The position numbers and the translations under genes were made by a program. The notes under the pieces were generated by a model, which worked only from the letters and a program-made list of their open reading frames with translations, did no database searches and had not been told where the DNA came from. Source: an uncultured Bacilli bacterium (GTDB lineage Bacteria > Bacillota_I > Bacilli_A > RF39 > UBA660). Taken from it: 7,073 nucleotides of DNA. Shown here one piece after another: positions 1 through 5,935 of the stretch. The stretch spans positions 1-7,073 of the forward strand of contig CANQRX010000069.1 in the NCBI GenBank assembly GCA_947626425.1, read 5' to 3'. The stretch's first letter is position 1; the number at the start of each line of letters is the position of its first letter.

Positions 1-4
1 ATTT

Positions 5-34
5 ATATCAAGATTTTCATCTTAATATCTTTTT
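5..34 (+). terminator. Possible plus-strand hairpin terminator at left edge
   Basis: Arms at 5-14 and 19-28 pair around a 4-base loop (TTTC). On the plus strand there is one C/A mismatch, and a run of five T (30-34) follows after one C, so it could end a plus-strand transcript entering from outside the window. On the minus strand the same stem pairs fully, with one G-U pair and a GAAA tetraloop, but no T run is visible before the edge. The structure is seen directly; the terminator role is inferred. Confidence 0.35.
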
Positions 35-81
35 CAAACGGTGTTGCCTATTTTCCATAAAACTTTTCACACTATCCTTAA

Positions 82-306
82 ACTTATTATACTATCCAAC
101 TAATTAAAAAACAAATTTCTTTTCCTAAACCAATCTATTACTCAAGTTATTTAAAAAAGTTCCTAAAAAATAAAATAGAATATTCAGCAATGATAGAAAG
201 TCTAAATTTTGATAGCGAAATTAGTAATGAGGATATTGCAGCCTATGTAAAATTAATTTTTGACTTGAATAAGAAATTATTTAATCCTTTATCGAGTGTT
301 CCTTAA
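82..306 (+). pseudogene. Remnant of an unidentified gene (open frame without usable start)
   Basis: The plus-strand frame is open from just after a TAA at 79-81 to a TAA at 304-306, about 74 codons. Its first ATG is at 190, which would give 38 residues (MIESLNFDSEIS... to ...NPLSSVP). No Shine-Dalgarno site precedes that ATG, and no ATG, GTG or TTG occurs in frame between 82 and 190. Sense-like residues continue upstream of the ATG (for example FPKPIYYSSYLKKFLKNK), which suggests the 3' end of a longer gene whose 5' part has been lost or shifted out of frame. It converges with the nuclease gene on the other strand. I do not recognise the family. It could also be a chance open frame, or a small gene with a poor initiation site. 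Confidence 0.35.
86..114 (-). promoter_or_regulatory. Possible sigma-A promoter reading off the left edge
   Basis: Read on the minus strand, TTGTTT (109-114) is separated by exactly 17 bp from a perfect TATAAT (86-91). It would start transcription near position 79, towards the window edge. No full gene follows inside the window, only a 17-codon frame at 17-70. Such matches arise by chance in very AT-rich DNA, so this stands on motif quality and spacing alone. Confidence 0.4.
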
Positions 307-330
307 AAAAAGATGTAACATTCAAAAATC

Positions 331-356
331 TCTCCCCGCAAAAGGGATATTTTTTT
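331..356. terminator. Weak bidirectional terminator between convergent frames
   Basis: TCCC (333-336) pairs with GGGA (344-347) around a 7-base loop. On the plus strand seven T (350-356) follow after two bases; on the minus strand a run of five T (rc of 325-329) follows after a short gap. It sits between the stop of the plus-strand remnant (306) and the stop of the nuclease gene (371), where a shared terminator would be expected. The stem is only four base pairs, so confidence is moderate. Confidence 0.4.
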
Positions 357-370
357 ATTAACAATTAATT

Positions 371-388
371 TTAAAGATTAATCTTTAA
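371..388. repeat. 18-bp perfect palindrome over the nuclease stop codon
   Basis: TTAAAGATTAATCTTTAA equals its own reverse complement. It covers the last codons and the TAA of the 812-aa gene. As RNA it could form a 7-bp A/U-rich stem with a 4-base loop, but no T run follows directly. It may stabilise the mRNA 3' end or may be chance in AT-rich sequence; no function can be assigned. Confidence 0.45.
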
Positions 389-2809
389 TTCCAAACCAGT
401 TTTGGTTAAAAATTCTTCTTTCATTTTTAAAGTATTTTCATTATTTTCTTTTAATTTTATTTCGACTTTATTATTTATTAAAGATGGATTTTTTAATTTT
501 TCTTGTTGATATTTTTGTAATAACAATTCTAATTCTTGAAAAATCATATGCATGTTAGCTACTTTGTTTAACCCAATGCTCCAACCTGTAGCCTTTTCTA
601 ATTCTGTTAGATCGTCTAAGTATTTACAAGCTATTTCATAAGTTATAAACGATAAAATAACCTGTCCATTTTTAAAACTCTTTTTATAAGGTTTATCATC
701 TTTATTTTGAAAAAAGTTATCAATATAGCTTACAGCCACGTTTTGTTCTAACTTTTCTCCAGTTAAATTAGTAGTTAAAATTGGTTTTTTAACATTTTTT
801 CGAGGTACTAAAACTAACTCAACATGATAACCAATAGCTTTTTCAATTTCTTGTCTTTTTTCTTCATCAAATTCATAAACTCGAATTTTAAATTCATCCA
901 AATCTGGTAAATAAGATATTTTATCCACATTTTCAGGTTTTAAAATTTTATTTATAACTGTTGAACAAGCAAAATTATTAACATTATCATTTTTTTCAAC
1001 AGTAATTCCTGTCTCGTTATAAATTTTCTCACATATTTTATCGAATTCTTCGCCAATTGTTTTAGGAAATTCAAATGTTAAAACAACTCTTTTTTCAGCT
1101 AAAAAGTAACTTATTTTTTGATAATTAAAATCTTGAAAATTAGTCAAAATTATTTGTTCTATTTCTTGGGCCGTCATTTCTTTATTAGTAATGCTTTCAA
1201 GTTCTAATTCATCAGTTATTTTAAACAAAAAATAACGCCGTTTGTCTTGGGTAAAATAAGGACTATCAATTAATTTTTTAGTAAATTCTTCAACGATTGA
1301 ATCAGTCGGATTTTCTCCATAATAAATGTATGCTAAATCTTCTTTAGTAAAAAAGATATAACCATAATTGTCTTTGATAAAATCATAAAAATCACTCATT
1401 TCTCCATCTTTTGCATAAAGGTATTTTAATTCATGATTTATTTGTTTTCGAGGATTTTTAATTGTGAATGTTAGTAATTGCCCAACTAAAGGAACATAAA
1501 TATCGCTATTAAGTTCTTTCGTTAATTCTTGGGCAAAACTTTCGATAATGCTTTCTTCCCCATGCCCTAAAATAATCTTTCGGGAGTTTAAATTGGTAAA
1601 AAGTTGTTTCATTTCTTGTTTATCAGCATGAGCCGATAAGCCAACTTGTTTTATTTGACAATTTACAGGATAAACTTTGCCATTTAATGAAATTTTCCGA
1701 TTTTGGGCTTCTTCTTCTAAAAGATTTAAAAGGATTGCTCCATTTGCTTCCTCGTCTTGATAACCAGTTAAAATAATAGCATTTTTTTCATTAGAAACAA
1801 TTGAAGTTGCGTAGTATTCACTCATCCCTCCCGATAACATACCGCTTGAAGCAACAATAATACAAGATTCAGTTGAATTTAATAATTTTTCTCGTTCTTC
1901 TTTAGTATCAATGCGAATGATATTATCGTTATAAAAAACTTCTTGTCCTTTTAAAATTCGCTTGCCTAAACTTTCTTTTAAAAATAACGGATTATTTAAG
2001 AAAACCGAATTAATATTTTTAACCATGCCATCCACATAAACTTTTGCTTGAGGTAATTGTTTTTTATTAAAAGCTTTTTTTAAAATTAATAAAACTTCCT
2101 GACTACGACCTAAGGCAAAAACCGGAATTAAGACTTTACCCCCTTGATTAATTATTTCTTTAACATATTCCACAAGTTTTAATTCTTCGCTTTCCCGATT
2201 CGCATGAAGGCGATTACCATAAGTGGCTTCACTAATAATTACATCGGGTCTTAATTTGGGAATAGATAAACCACTAACTGTATGTTGATTAAATAAAGAA
2301 TAATCACCAGTATAAAAAACACTTCCCTCTTTAGCTTGAAAATAAATACAACTAGCTCCAGCGATATGTCCAGCCATATAAAAGGTAAACGATAATGTTG
2401 GTGTTAATTTATAATTTTTTTGATAAGGAACTAGCCTTACCCGCTTAAACATATTTAAAACATCATCTTCTTGAAATATTGGAATTTCTCCTTCTTGATA
2501 AGCCATTATTTTTAAAGAATCATATAATAAAACTCTAGCTAATTCTAAAGTCATTCGATTCATATAAATCAACGCATTTGGAAACTCTTTACTAATTAAA
2601 GGCAAAGAACCAATGTGATCCATGTGGGCATGAGAAATAACAATCGCATCAATTCCGCCAATTTCTTTAATTGAATCAAAATCTGGTAATCGATCTTTAT
2701 TTTTTTTCTGTCTAATTCCACAATCAAGTAAAACACGATAACCATCTAATTCCATTAAAATTGAACTAGCTCCAACTTCATTGGCCCCACCTAAGTATAC
2801 TAATTTCAT
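371..2809 (-). CDS. Beta-CASP metallo-beta-lactamase ribonuclease, CPSF-like, with long C-terminal extension
   Basis: The 812-residue protein is a zinc-dependent RNA nuclease candidate of the beta-CASP superfamily and is probably cytoplasmic. Residues 1-450 form the catalytic core. It opens with GGANEVGASS and LLDCG, then has motif 2 SHAHMDH (H60, H62, D64, H65), H148 in AGHIAGAS and D169 in YTGDYS. Beta-CASP motif A is SEATYG (E194), motif B LSAHAD (H394) and motif C LGHGEE (H416). All metal ligands are present. The N-terminal pattern resembles bacterial CPSF73-like nucleases (Thermus TTHA0252 type) rather than RNase J. Residues 455-812 are not part of that core and contain four beta-alpha-beta-like modules. 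The ATG start at 2809 is supported by AAGGAG nine bases upstream. The gene is transcribed alone, with its own promoter and a terminator between it and yebC. Substrate and exo- or endonuclease mode cannot be read from the sequence. Confidence 0.9.
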   Translation of the reverse strand: MKLVYLGGANEVGASSILMELDGYRVLLDCGIRQKKNKDRLPDFDSIKEIGGIDAIVISHAHMDHIGSLPLISKEFPNALIYMNRMTLELARVLLYDSLKIMAYQEGEIPIFQEDDVLNMFKRVRLVPYQKNYKLTPTLSFTFYMAGHIAGASCIYFQAKEGSVFYTGDYSLFNQHTVSGLSIPKLRPDVIISEATYGNRLHANRESEELKLVEYVKEIINQGGKVLIPVFALGRSQEVLLILKKAFNKKQLPQAKVYVDGMVKNINSVFLNNPLFLKESLGKRILKGQEVFYNDNIIRIDTKEEREKLLNSTESCIIVASSGMLSGGMSEYYATSIVSNEKNAIILTGYQDEEANGAILLNLLEEEAQNRKISLNGKVYPVNCQIKQVGLSAHADKQEMKQLFTNLNSRKIILGHGEESIIESFAQELTKELNSDIYVPLVGQLLTFTIKNPRKQINHELKYLYAKDGEMSDFYDFIKDNYGYIFFTKEDLAYIYYGENPTDSIVEEFTKKLIDSPYFTQDKRRYFLFKITDELELESITNKEMTAQEIEQIILTNFQDFNYQKISYFLAEKRVVLTFEFPKTIGEEFDKICEKIYNETGITVEKNDNVNNFACSTVINKILKPENVDKISYLPDLDEFKIRVYEFDEEKRQEIEKAIGYHVELVLVPRKNVKKPILTTNLTGEKLEQNVAVSYIDNFFQNKDDKPYKKSFKNGQVILSFITYEIACKYLDDLTELEKATGWSIGLNKVANMHMIFQELELLLQKYQQEKLKNPSLINNKVEIKLKENNENTLKMKEEFLTKTGLELKINL

Positions 2810-2837
2810 TATCTAAAACTCCTTTTTCATATTAAAA

Positions 2838-2866
2838 ATTATAATCGATTAATGTTTTTCTAGCAA
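2838..2866 (-). promoter_or_regulatory. Sigma-A promoter of the beta-CASP nuclease gene
   Basis: On the minus strand TTGCTA (2861-2866) and TATAAT (2838-2843) are separated by 17 bp. Predicted transcription start is near 2831, giving a leader of about 22 bases that includes the AAGGAG site. It lies just downstream of the yebC terminator, so the nuclease gene is a separate transcription unit. Confidence 0.75.
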
Positions 2867-2904
2867 GAAAATTAATTAAAAAAAAGACTTAAAGCTTAAC
2901 ATTT

Positions 2905-2938
2905 AAAAAAGATGATTAAATTACCAACAATCATCTTT
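2905..2938 (-). terminator. Rho-independent terminator after yebC
   Basis: A perfect 10-bp stem (2929-2938 with 2908-2917, AAAGATGATT/AATCATCTTT) encloses an 11-base loop. On the minus strand it runs into six T (the last three belong to the stem side and three follow it). It starts four bases after the yebC stop codon and is the clearest terminator in the window, closing the three-gene operon. Confidence 0.85.
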
Positions 2939-2941
2939 CTA

Positions 2942-3679
2942 TTATAATAATACATTATGATAAATATCCGTTACATCATCAATTTCATCAAGCATTTTAT
3001 ATAACTTATTAAAAGTTTCTAAATCTTCACCTGTCAAAGTTACCTTATCTTTAGCAAACATCCCTACTTCATCTAATTCATAGTCAATTTCTCCTAAATT
3101 TTTTTCTAAGATATCTTTAACTTTATTTTGATCAGATGGATTAACGCTTATTATAACTTCTCCATCTTCACTTTCAAAATCAATTGGTTCAATTCCTTCT
3201 TCTAAAAGTAAATTAAATATTTTTTCTTCATCATCATATTTAAAACTAATAACTCCTAAATAATCATAATTATAAGAAACGGAATTAGTAACCCCTAAAC
3301 TTTTATGAACTTTATTAAAAGCAGCTCTAACCATCCCCACTGTTCGATTAACATTATCGGTAAGAGTTCTAATTATTAAAGTTGAAGCTCCAGGGCCAAA
3401 GCCTTCATATGTTACAACTTCATAATCTTCGCCTCCTGCGCCTTTAGCCTTATCAATTGCCCTTTTAATAATATCTTGAGGAACTTGTTCCTTTTTAGCC
3501 TTGTCAACCATTCTCTTTAAGGCAATATTACTTTCGATTTCCGGAGCACCCTTTTTAGCAGCCAAATAAATTTCCTTGGCATAATTAGAATATAACTTTG
3601 CTTTAACAGCTCCATTTTTTTGAATACTTGCTTTCCGCACCTCATAAGCTCGTCCAAATAATTGTAAATTTAATTTCAT
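2942..3679 (-). CDS. yebC: YebC/PmpR-family protein, YebC2 (YeeI) type translation factor
   Basis: The 245-residue protein matches the full YebC family. The N-terminal helical domain contains SNYAKEIYLAAKKG (31-44) and NIALKRMVDKAKKEQVP (51-67). The family signature YEGFGPG is at 91-97 and DNVNRT at 108-113, and the C-terminus ends in DVTDIYHN (235-242). The region SLGVTNSVSY lacks the usual KG pattern of classical YebC and resembles Bacillus YeeI. The family was long annotated as transcriptional regulators; recent work implicates YebC/YebC2 in relieving ribosome stalling at proline-rich stretches. Function here is inferred from family membership. The start is set by a near-perfect Shine-Dalgarno site, giving an N-terminal MKLNLQLF ahead of the usual GRAYE start of the domain. 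The gene lies 20 bases after the ZIP transporter gene, is last in the operon, and is followed by a strong terminator. Confidence 0.92.
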   Translation of the reverse strand: MKLNLQLFGRAYEVRKASIQKNGAVKAKLYSNYAKEIYLAAKKGAPEIESNIALKRMVDKAKKEQVPQDIIKRAIDKAKGAGGEDYEVVTYEGFGPGASTLIIRTLTDNVNRTVGMVRAAFNKVHKSLGVTNSVSYNYDYLGVISFKYDDEEKIFNLLLEEGIEPIDFESEDGEVIISVNPSDQNKVKDILEKNLGEIDYELDEVGMFAKDKVTLTGEDLETFNKLYKMLDEIDDVTDIYHNVLL

Positions 3680-3685
3680 AGTAAA

Positions 3686-3693
3686 ACCTCCTT
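3686..3693 (-). promoter_or_regulatory. Strong Shine-Dalgarno site fixing the yebC start
   Basis: AAGGAGGT ends six bases before the ATG at 3677-3679. It is the best ribosome binding site in the window and supports the start that adds eight residues before the conserved GRAYE. It lies in the 20-base gap after the ZIP stop codon. Confidence 0.85.
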
Positions 3694-3699
3694 CAAAAT

Positions 3700-4479
3700 T
3701 TAAGCAATCAAATTTATAATAATTAATAAAACAATCCCTACTATCATACCATAAAAAACTTCTTTGTGTTTTTTATATTGAAAAATTTCTTTTAATAATT
3801 CAAATAAAGCAATATACAAAATCATTCCTAATGATAAACATAGTAAGAAAAGTAAAGTCATTCCTGTAAATTGAATTTTTAAAATTGCTAAAAGGATTGC
3901 CCCTAAAAAACTAGATAGAATTAAAAAAGTAAAAAGAATATTTTCTGTTTTTTGTTTTTTCTTTTGACTTTCTAAACCAGAAGCAATTTCAATACCCAAA
4001 GGCAAATTATGAAGTCCGACTCCTAACGAAAACAAAAATCCTAATCCCATATTTTCAACAGTTAATAAATATATTGACATTCCTTCAATTAAATTATGTA
4101 AAATTAACGACAATGAAAGAACAAAACCAATATGAAATAAATGACTTTGATGCTCTTTTTTATTAAGTTCATGTTCTCTATGATCATGGTGATGACTAGG
4201 AACAAACTTATCCATCAACTTTAAAGTTAAAAAACCTATTGTAATAAAAAGAACAGCATAAAAAACTTTATTAAAACTATTACTAGAAAGTGAATCCATA
4301 ACTTCAAAAACTTCGGGCATTAAATCTAAAAAAATTAAACCAATCATTACTACAAAAGCCATACTAATAGAAAAAATCGATAAAGATTTTCGATTTTTAG
4401 TAAACTGCACAATAGTAAAACCTATAATAAAGAAAAATCCCGACAACAAGGAAAATAATATTGCAAGCAAGCTCATCAT
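3700..4479 (-). CDS. ZIP-family divalent metal transporter
   Basis: The 259-residue integral membrane protein has about eight hydrophobic segments (near 3-25, 33-52, 70-90, 114-139, 145-168, 178-200, 206-229, 241-258), as expected for ZIP transporters that bring zinc, iron or manganese into the cytoplasm. A histidine-rich loop (HHHDHREHELNKKEHQSH, 96-113) lies between segments 3 and 4, the usual place. Segment 4 carries HNLIEG (H128, N129, E132) and segment 5 HNLPLG (H157, N158, P160) followed by E164. Both differ slightly from the common HNxPEG form, so metal preference is uncertain. Two ATG codons lie in tandem. The site AGGTGAT leaves four bases after AGG to the first and seven to the second, so the true start may be 4476 (258 residues). 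That site sits directly after the stop codon of the upstream gene, eight bases away, so the two are probably translated as coupled neighbours in one operon. Confidence 0.88.
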   Translation of the reverse strand: MMSLLAILFSLLSGFFFIIGFTIVQFTKNRKSLSIFSISMAFVVMIGLIFLDLMPEVFEVMDSLSSNSFNKVFYAVLFITIGFLTLKLMDKFVPSHHHDHREHELNKKEHQSHLFHIGFVLSLSLILHNLIEGMSIYLLTVENMGLGFLFSLGVGLHNLPLGIEIASGLESQKKKQKTENILFTFLILSSFLGAILLAILKIQFTGMTLLFLLCLSLGMILYIALFELLKEIFQYKKHKEVFYGMIVGIVLLIIINLIA

Positions 4480-4487
4480 ATCACCTA

Positions 4488-5135
4488 TTACGTTTCCTTA
4501 GTTGGGTATGCTTCTAAAGATAACTTCCCACTGAATGAGCCATTAGTTAAATATGCTTGATTAACATTCGCATTATTTTCAAGCCAAACATAAAAAGTCA
4601 AATCTTCTTTTACTCCCTTAGCTAAAGTCCGTGCAGCAGCATCACTAATTATTTCCATCGTAAAAGATGCTACATCAGTAGCAGTTGTTCCTTCCGTTAC
4701 ATTAGGTACTGCCTTTGAAAAATCACCAGAAGCTATTTGTTCTGTCCCTTTCACTAATTTCCATTTAAAATATTGACTACATAAATTTTTAGTAATTGAC
4801 CCTTCAACAATTTTTAAAGTATACTTTGCACTTACTGTTGATGTACTTTGATTTTGAACATCAAAAGTAATTTTTTTGGCCGCTGTATCAACATCTTTAG
4901 CTTCAATCAAATTCATCTTATCGGCACTTATAACATTCGCACTTGTTAAGGTTGAAGTTACGCTAAACTTTGCTGCTGCATCATTAGTTACTTCAGCTGT
5001 GCCTTTAAAATTAATACTAAAATAGGCATAAGAAAGACTCATTGTAATAATTACTAAAGAAGAAACTAAAACAATGATTGAAATAAATAATTTTTTATTT
5101 GCTTTTGCTTGATTAATATCTAAATTTTCATTCAT
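4488..5135 (-). CDS. Secreted or surface-anchored protein with TasA/SipW-dependent-like signal region
   Basis: The 215-residue protein has a charged N-terminus (NQAKANKK), a hydrophobic stretch near 16-36 and then SLSYAYFS (33-40). This resembles the AYF-type signal region of TasA/camelysin-like proteins processed by SipW-type peptidases. Cleavage after SYA is plausible. The mature part (about 180 residues) is rich in Ser, Thr, Ala and Asn, alternates like beta strands, has one cysteine (C119) and ends with YVWLENN... SFSGKLSLEA, a pattern I associate with this kind of beta-sandwich protein. No SipW peptidase or sortase gene is in the window, and no LPXTG is seen. The start is ATG at 5135, behind AAAGGTGG. 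The in-frame ATG at 5171 overlaps the promoter -10 box and precedes the predicted transcription start, so it is rejected. First gene of the operon with the ZIP transporter and yebC. The family call is tentative. Confidence 0.7.
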   Translation of the reverse strand: MNENLDINQAKANKKLFISIIVLVSSLVIITMSLSYAYFSINFKGTAEVTNDAAAKFSVTSTLTSANVISADKMNLIEAKDVDTAAKKITFDVQNQSTSTVSAKYTLKIVEGSITKNLCSQYFKWKLVKGTEQIASGDFSKAVPNVTEGTTATDVASFTMEIISDAAARTLAKGVKEDLTFYVWLENNANVNQAYLTNGSFSGKLSLEAYPTKET

Positions 5136-5140
5136 AATAT

Positions 5141-5148
5141 CCACCTTT
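5141..5148 (-). promoter_or_regulatory. Shine-Dalgarno site deciding the start at 5135
   Basis: AAAGGTGG ends five bases before the ATG at 5133-5135. The upstream in-frame ATG at 5169-5171 has no such site and lies inside the promoter, so the longer reading frame is not the real protein. Confidence 0.8.
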
Positions 5149-5157
5149 TTTTCTTTT

Positions 5158-5186
5158 ATTATACAAAACATTTTCTTTTAATACAA
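5158..5186 (-). promoter_or_regulatory. Sigma-A promoter of the surface protein-ZIP-yebC operon
   Basis: TTGTAT (5181-5186) and TATAAT (5158-5163) are 17 bp apart on the minus strand. The -35 box begins one base after the stop codon of the upstream 211-aa gene. No terminator lies between them, so read-through from the upstream gene into this operon is also likely. Confidence 0.72.
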
Positions 5187-5187
5187 C

Positions 5188-5823
5188 TCATTTTTCATCT
5201 GGTTCAAATGACACAACTTCAAATTTTTTTTCATTTTGAATTAAAATTAATGTCCCCTTACTATCATAATTTAAATCATTTTCGTATTGCCAAGATAGCT
5301 CGATTTCATAGCTTTTAACTTCACTTTCATCAGGTAACGAATATGTACCTTCTTTTAAATCTATAATTTCAACTTTATTTACAGTTGGCAATTTTTGAGA
5401 TCGTTTATTATCAAGATTATTAACTACATTTTTATAAATTGTATCCATTGCCACCGATTTAAACGATTCTCTTGCAGGTTCATAAACATATTCTAAACCA
5501 CCAACATCGTATTTACTTATTTTATTAGAAATAGTATACAAATCAGTAATAAATAACTGACTAACAAGTTTAATATATTCTTCTACAGAATGTTCAGGAT
5601 TATTTAACAAATCTTGAAGTTGCTGAAATCCTTCTTTAAAATACTCAGTATCTCGGTCTTCTAAAGTATAACCATACTCCGTTATTTCATTAGTTACTTT
5701 AACTTCTTGAACATACGGATTTTCCTCTTGTTTTTTGCTTTTTAAAACGAAGAAAACTCCTCCTCCGACTACCAGAGCAATTATTAAAATAACAATCAAA
5801 ACAATTTTAGTCTTTTTTTTCAC
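5188..5823 (-). CDS. Membrane-anchored protein of unknown function, possible NTF2-like extracellular domain
   Basis: The 211-residue protein begins with a basic KKKTK, then a single hydrophobic segment (about 6-27), a short KSKKQEE stretch and a soluble domain, most likely outside the membrane. The first half of the domain looks helical (55-105 and 113-137). The rest looks like a beta sheet (KVEIIDLKEGTYSL, YEIELSWQYEN, GTLILIQNEKKFEVVSF). This helix-then-sheet order, ending in a strand like 'kkFEVVSF', is reminiscent of NTF2/SnoaL-like folds, but no diagnostic motif is seen. No lipobox cysteine is present, so it is an N-terminally anchored protein rather than a lipoprotein. The start is GTG, with an in-frame TAA immediately before it, so no longer start exists. 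GAGATGAT 5' of it resembles the GAGGTGAT part of a Shine-Dalgarno site. It ends in TGA, which confirms TGA as a stop in this genome. It has its own promoter and no visible terminator before the next operon. Confidence 0.8.
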   Translation of the reverse strand: MKKKTKIVLIVILIIALVVGGGVFFVLKSKKQEENPYVQEVKVTNEITEYGYTLEDRDTEYFKEGFQQLQDLLNNPEHSVEEYIKLVSQLFITDLYTISNKISKYDVGGLEYVYEPARESFKSVAMDTIYKNVVNNLDNKRSQKLPTVNKVEIIDLKEGTYSLPDESEVKSYEIELSWQYENDLNYDSKGTLILIQNEKKFEVVSFEPDEK

Positions 5824-5860
5824 TTAGGCTATCATCTCAATTCTATTTTTAATTTACTCA

Positions 5861-5889
5861 ATTATATCATTATTATAAAAAGTTAGCAA
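5861..5889 (-). promoter_or_regulatory. Sigma-A promoter with extended -10 for the 211-aa gene
   Basis: TTGCTA (5884-5889), 17 bp, then TATAAT (5861-5866) preceded by TGA, forming an extended -10 (TGATATAAT). Predicted start is near 5855, giving a leader of about 30 bases. The -35 box overlaps a 10-bp palindrome, AGCAATTGCT. Confidence 0.78.
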
Positions 5890-5935
5890 TTGCTTTATGG
5901 TTAGTATTTTTATAATTTCCAAAAAGGATATTTTT

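Noticed and set aside
371..2809. RNase J assignment for the beta-CASP protein
   Set aside because: The N-terminal GGANEVGASS pattern, the 812-residue length and the C-terminal repeats differ from RNase J, which is about 550 residues long; the CPSF-like bacterial group fits better.
2815..2832. Mini-frame ATG AAA AAG GAG TTT TAG ahead of the nuclease gene
   Set aside because: It is formed by the Shine-Dalgarno site of the nuclease gene itself and has no ribosome site of its own.
5136..5171. Longer N-terminus (MFCIIKEKKVDI) for the surface protein
   Set aside because: Its ATG overlaps the promoter -10 region upstream of the predicted transcription start and lacks a Shine-Dalgarno site, while the ATG at 5135 has a good one.
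5914..5932. Terminator for the phosphoesterase gene
   Set aside because: The hairpin (AATTTCC/GGATATT) has an internal mismatch, and its T run follows on the plus strand, not the minus strand. No convincing minus-strand terminator was found there.
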